Part shown: piece by piece, positions 5,332 to 5,475 of the stretch
Position numbering within the stretch: the stretch's first letter is position 1
Layout of the letters: each line of letters begins with the position of its first letter
Assembly: GCA_003556955.1 (NCBI GenBank)
Contig: PWQB01000705.1
Coordinates: forward strand, 1-5,475
DNA length: 5,475 bases
DNA from: Nostocaceae cyanobacterium CSSed10_463m
GTDB lineage: Bacteria; Cyanobacteriota; Cyanobacteriia; Cyanobacteriales; Nostocaceae
Direction of reading: 5' to 3'
Position numbers and translations under genes: made by a program
Notes under the pieces: model-generated
What the model saw: only the letters and a program-made list of their open reading frames with translations
What the model was told of the DNA's origin: nothing
Databases searched by the model: none

Positions 5332-5473
5332 GTGGCGTGACAAGCTTAAAATGGTGCAAAAAATTGTAGGTTGGGTTGACGTTAGGAAACCCAACATTAT
5401 TAGTTGCGTTGGGTTGCGCTGCGCTTAACCCAACCTACGTCTAATGCACTATTTTAGCCTTGTCAGTCCACTA
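5330..5473. repeat. 144-bp MITE-like inverted-repeat element
   Basis: Terminal arms 5330-5358 and 5445-5473 are inverted repeats matching at 24 of 29 positions by hand count (outer ends TAGTGG and CCACTA). After a six- or seven-base unmatched stretch, pairing resumes with a perfect 12-base pair, so almost the whole element can fold into one long hairpin. It contains no ORF and begins five bases after the stop codon of the propeller gene, so it probably forms part of that transcript's 3' end. Both ends show TA, consistent with a TA target duplication, but the outer right flank is cut off by the window edge. No transposase is visible, so the mobile nature is inferred from structure. Confidence 0.6.
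5366..5438. repeat. Nested TTGGGTT/AACCCAA hairpin repeat
   Basis: The outer arms GTAGGTTGGGTT (5366-5377) and AACCCAACCTAC (5427-5438) are perfect complements. Inside them AACCCAAC (5388-5395) and GTTGGGTT (5408-5415) form a second hairpin with a 12-base loop. The four units alternate in orientation, so neighbouring units can also pair (5369-5377 with 5387-5395) and the RNA could switch between folds. TAGGTTGGGTT repeats of this kind are common between cyanobacterial genes (recognised from memory). It occupies the core of the 144-bp element. Confidence 0.7.
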
Positions 5474-5475
5474 CT

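Overview
The window looks like chromosomal DNA from a filamentous, Nostoc/Anabaena-type cyanobacterium. The evidence is two perfect HIP1 octamers (GCGATCGC), two heptanucleotide tandem-repeat tracts of the kind seen in Nostocales, a MenB of the bicarbonate-dependent type used for phylloquinone synthesis, and several proteins with a cyanobacterial look. Genus-level placement is inference. No tRNA, rRNA, CRISPR array, transposase or phage gene is visible.

Layout from left to right. Positions 1-111 are non-coding and carry a heptamer repeat (ACTGTTC). A minus-strand gene (112-1269, GTG start) encodes a single-pass membrane protein with a proline-rich linker and a SPOR-like C-terminal module. It diverges across 82 bp from a plus-strand DUF721/DciA-like gene (1352-1894), whose product ends in a four-cysteine zinc-ribbon-like tail. 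An AT-rich 411-bp stretch (1895-2305) follows, with no convincing gene. Next is a small cysteine-cluster protein of unknown function (2306-2620), then a repeat-rich spacer with a second heptamer tract and a dispersed-repeat motif. A strong hairpin terminator (2832-2864) lies just after the stop codon of menB, which is on the minus strand (2871-3704). Between menB and the last gene is a 107-bp, nearly full-length inverted repeat (3771-3877). The last gene (4000-5325, plus strand) encodes an exported protein that reads as a seven-bladed beta-propeller. Immediately after its stop codon lies a second long inverted-repeat element (5330-5473) with a nested hairpin, ending two bases before the window edge.

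The genes do not form an obvious joint pathway. MenB serves phylloquinone synthesis for photosystem I, the DciA-like protein probably serves replicative helicase loading, and the SPOR-like protein may act at the envelope or division site. The propeller protein and the cysteine-cluster protein have no assignable function. I see no clear new multi-gene system. The most notable observations are the two unannotated MITE-like palindromic elements and a repeated His/Cys position in the blades of the propeller protein.
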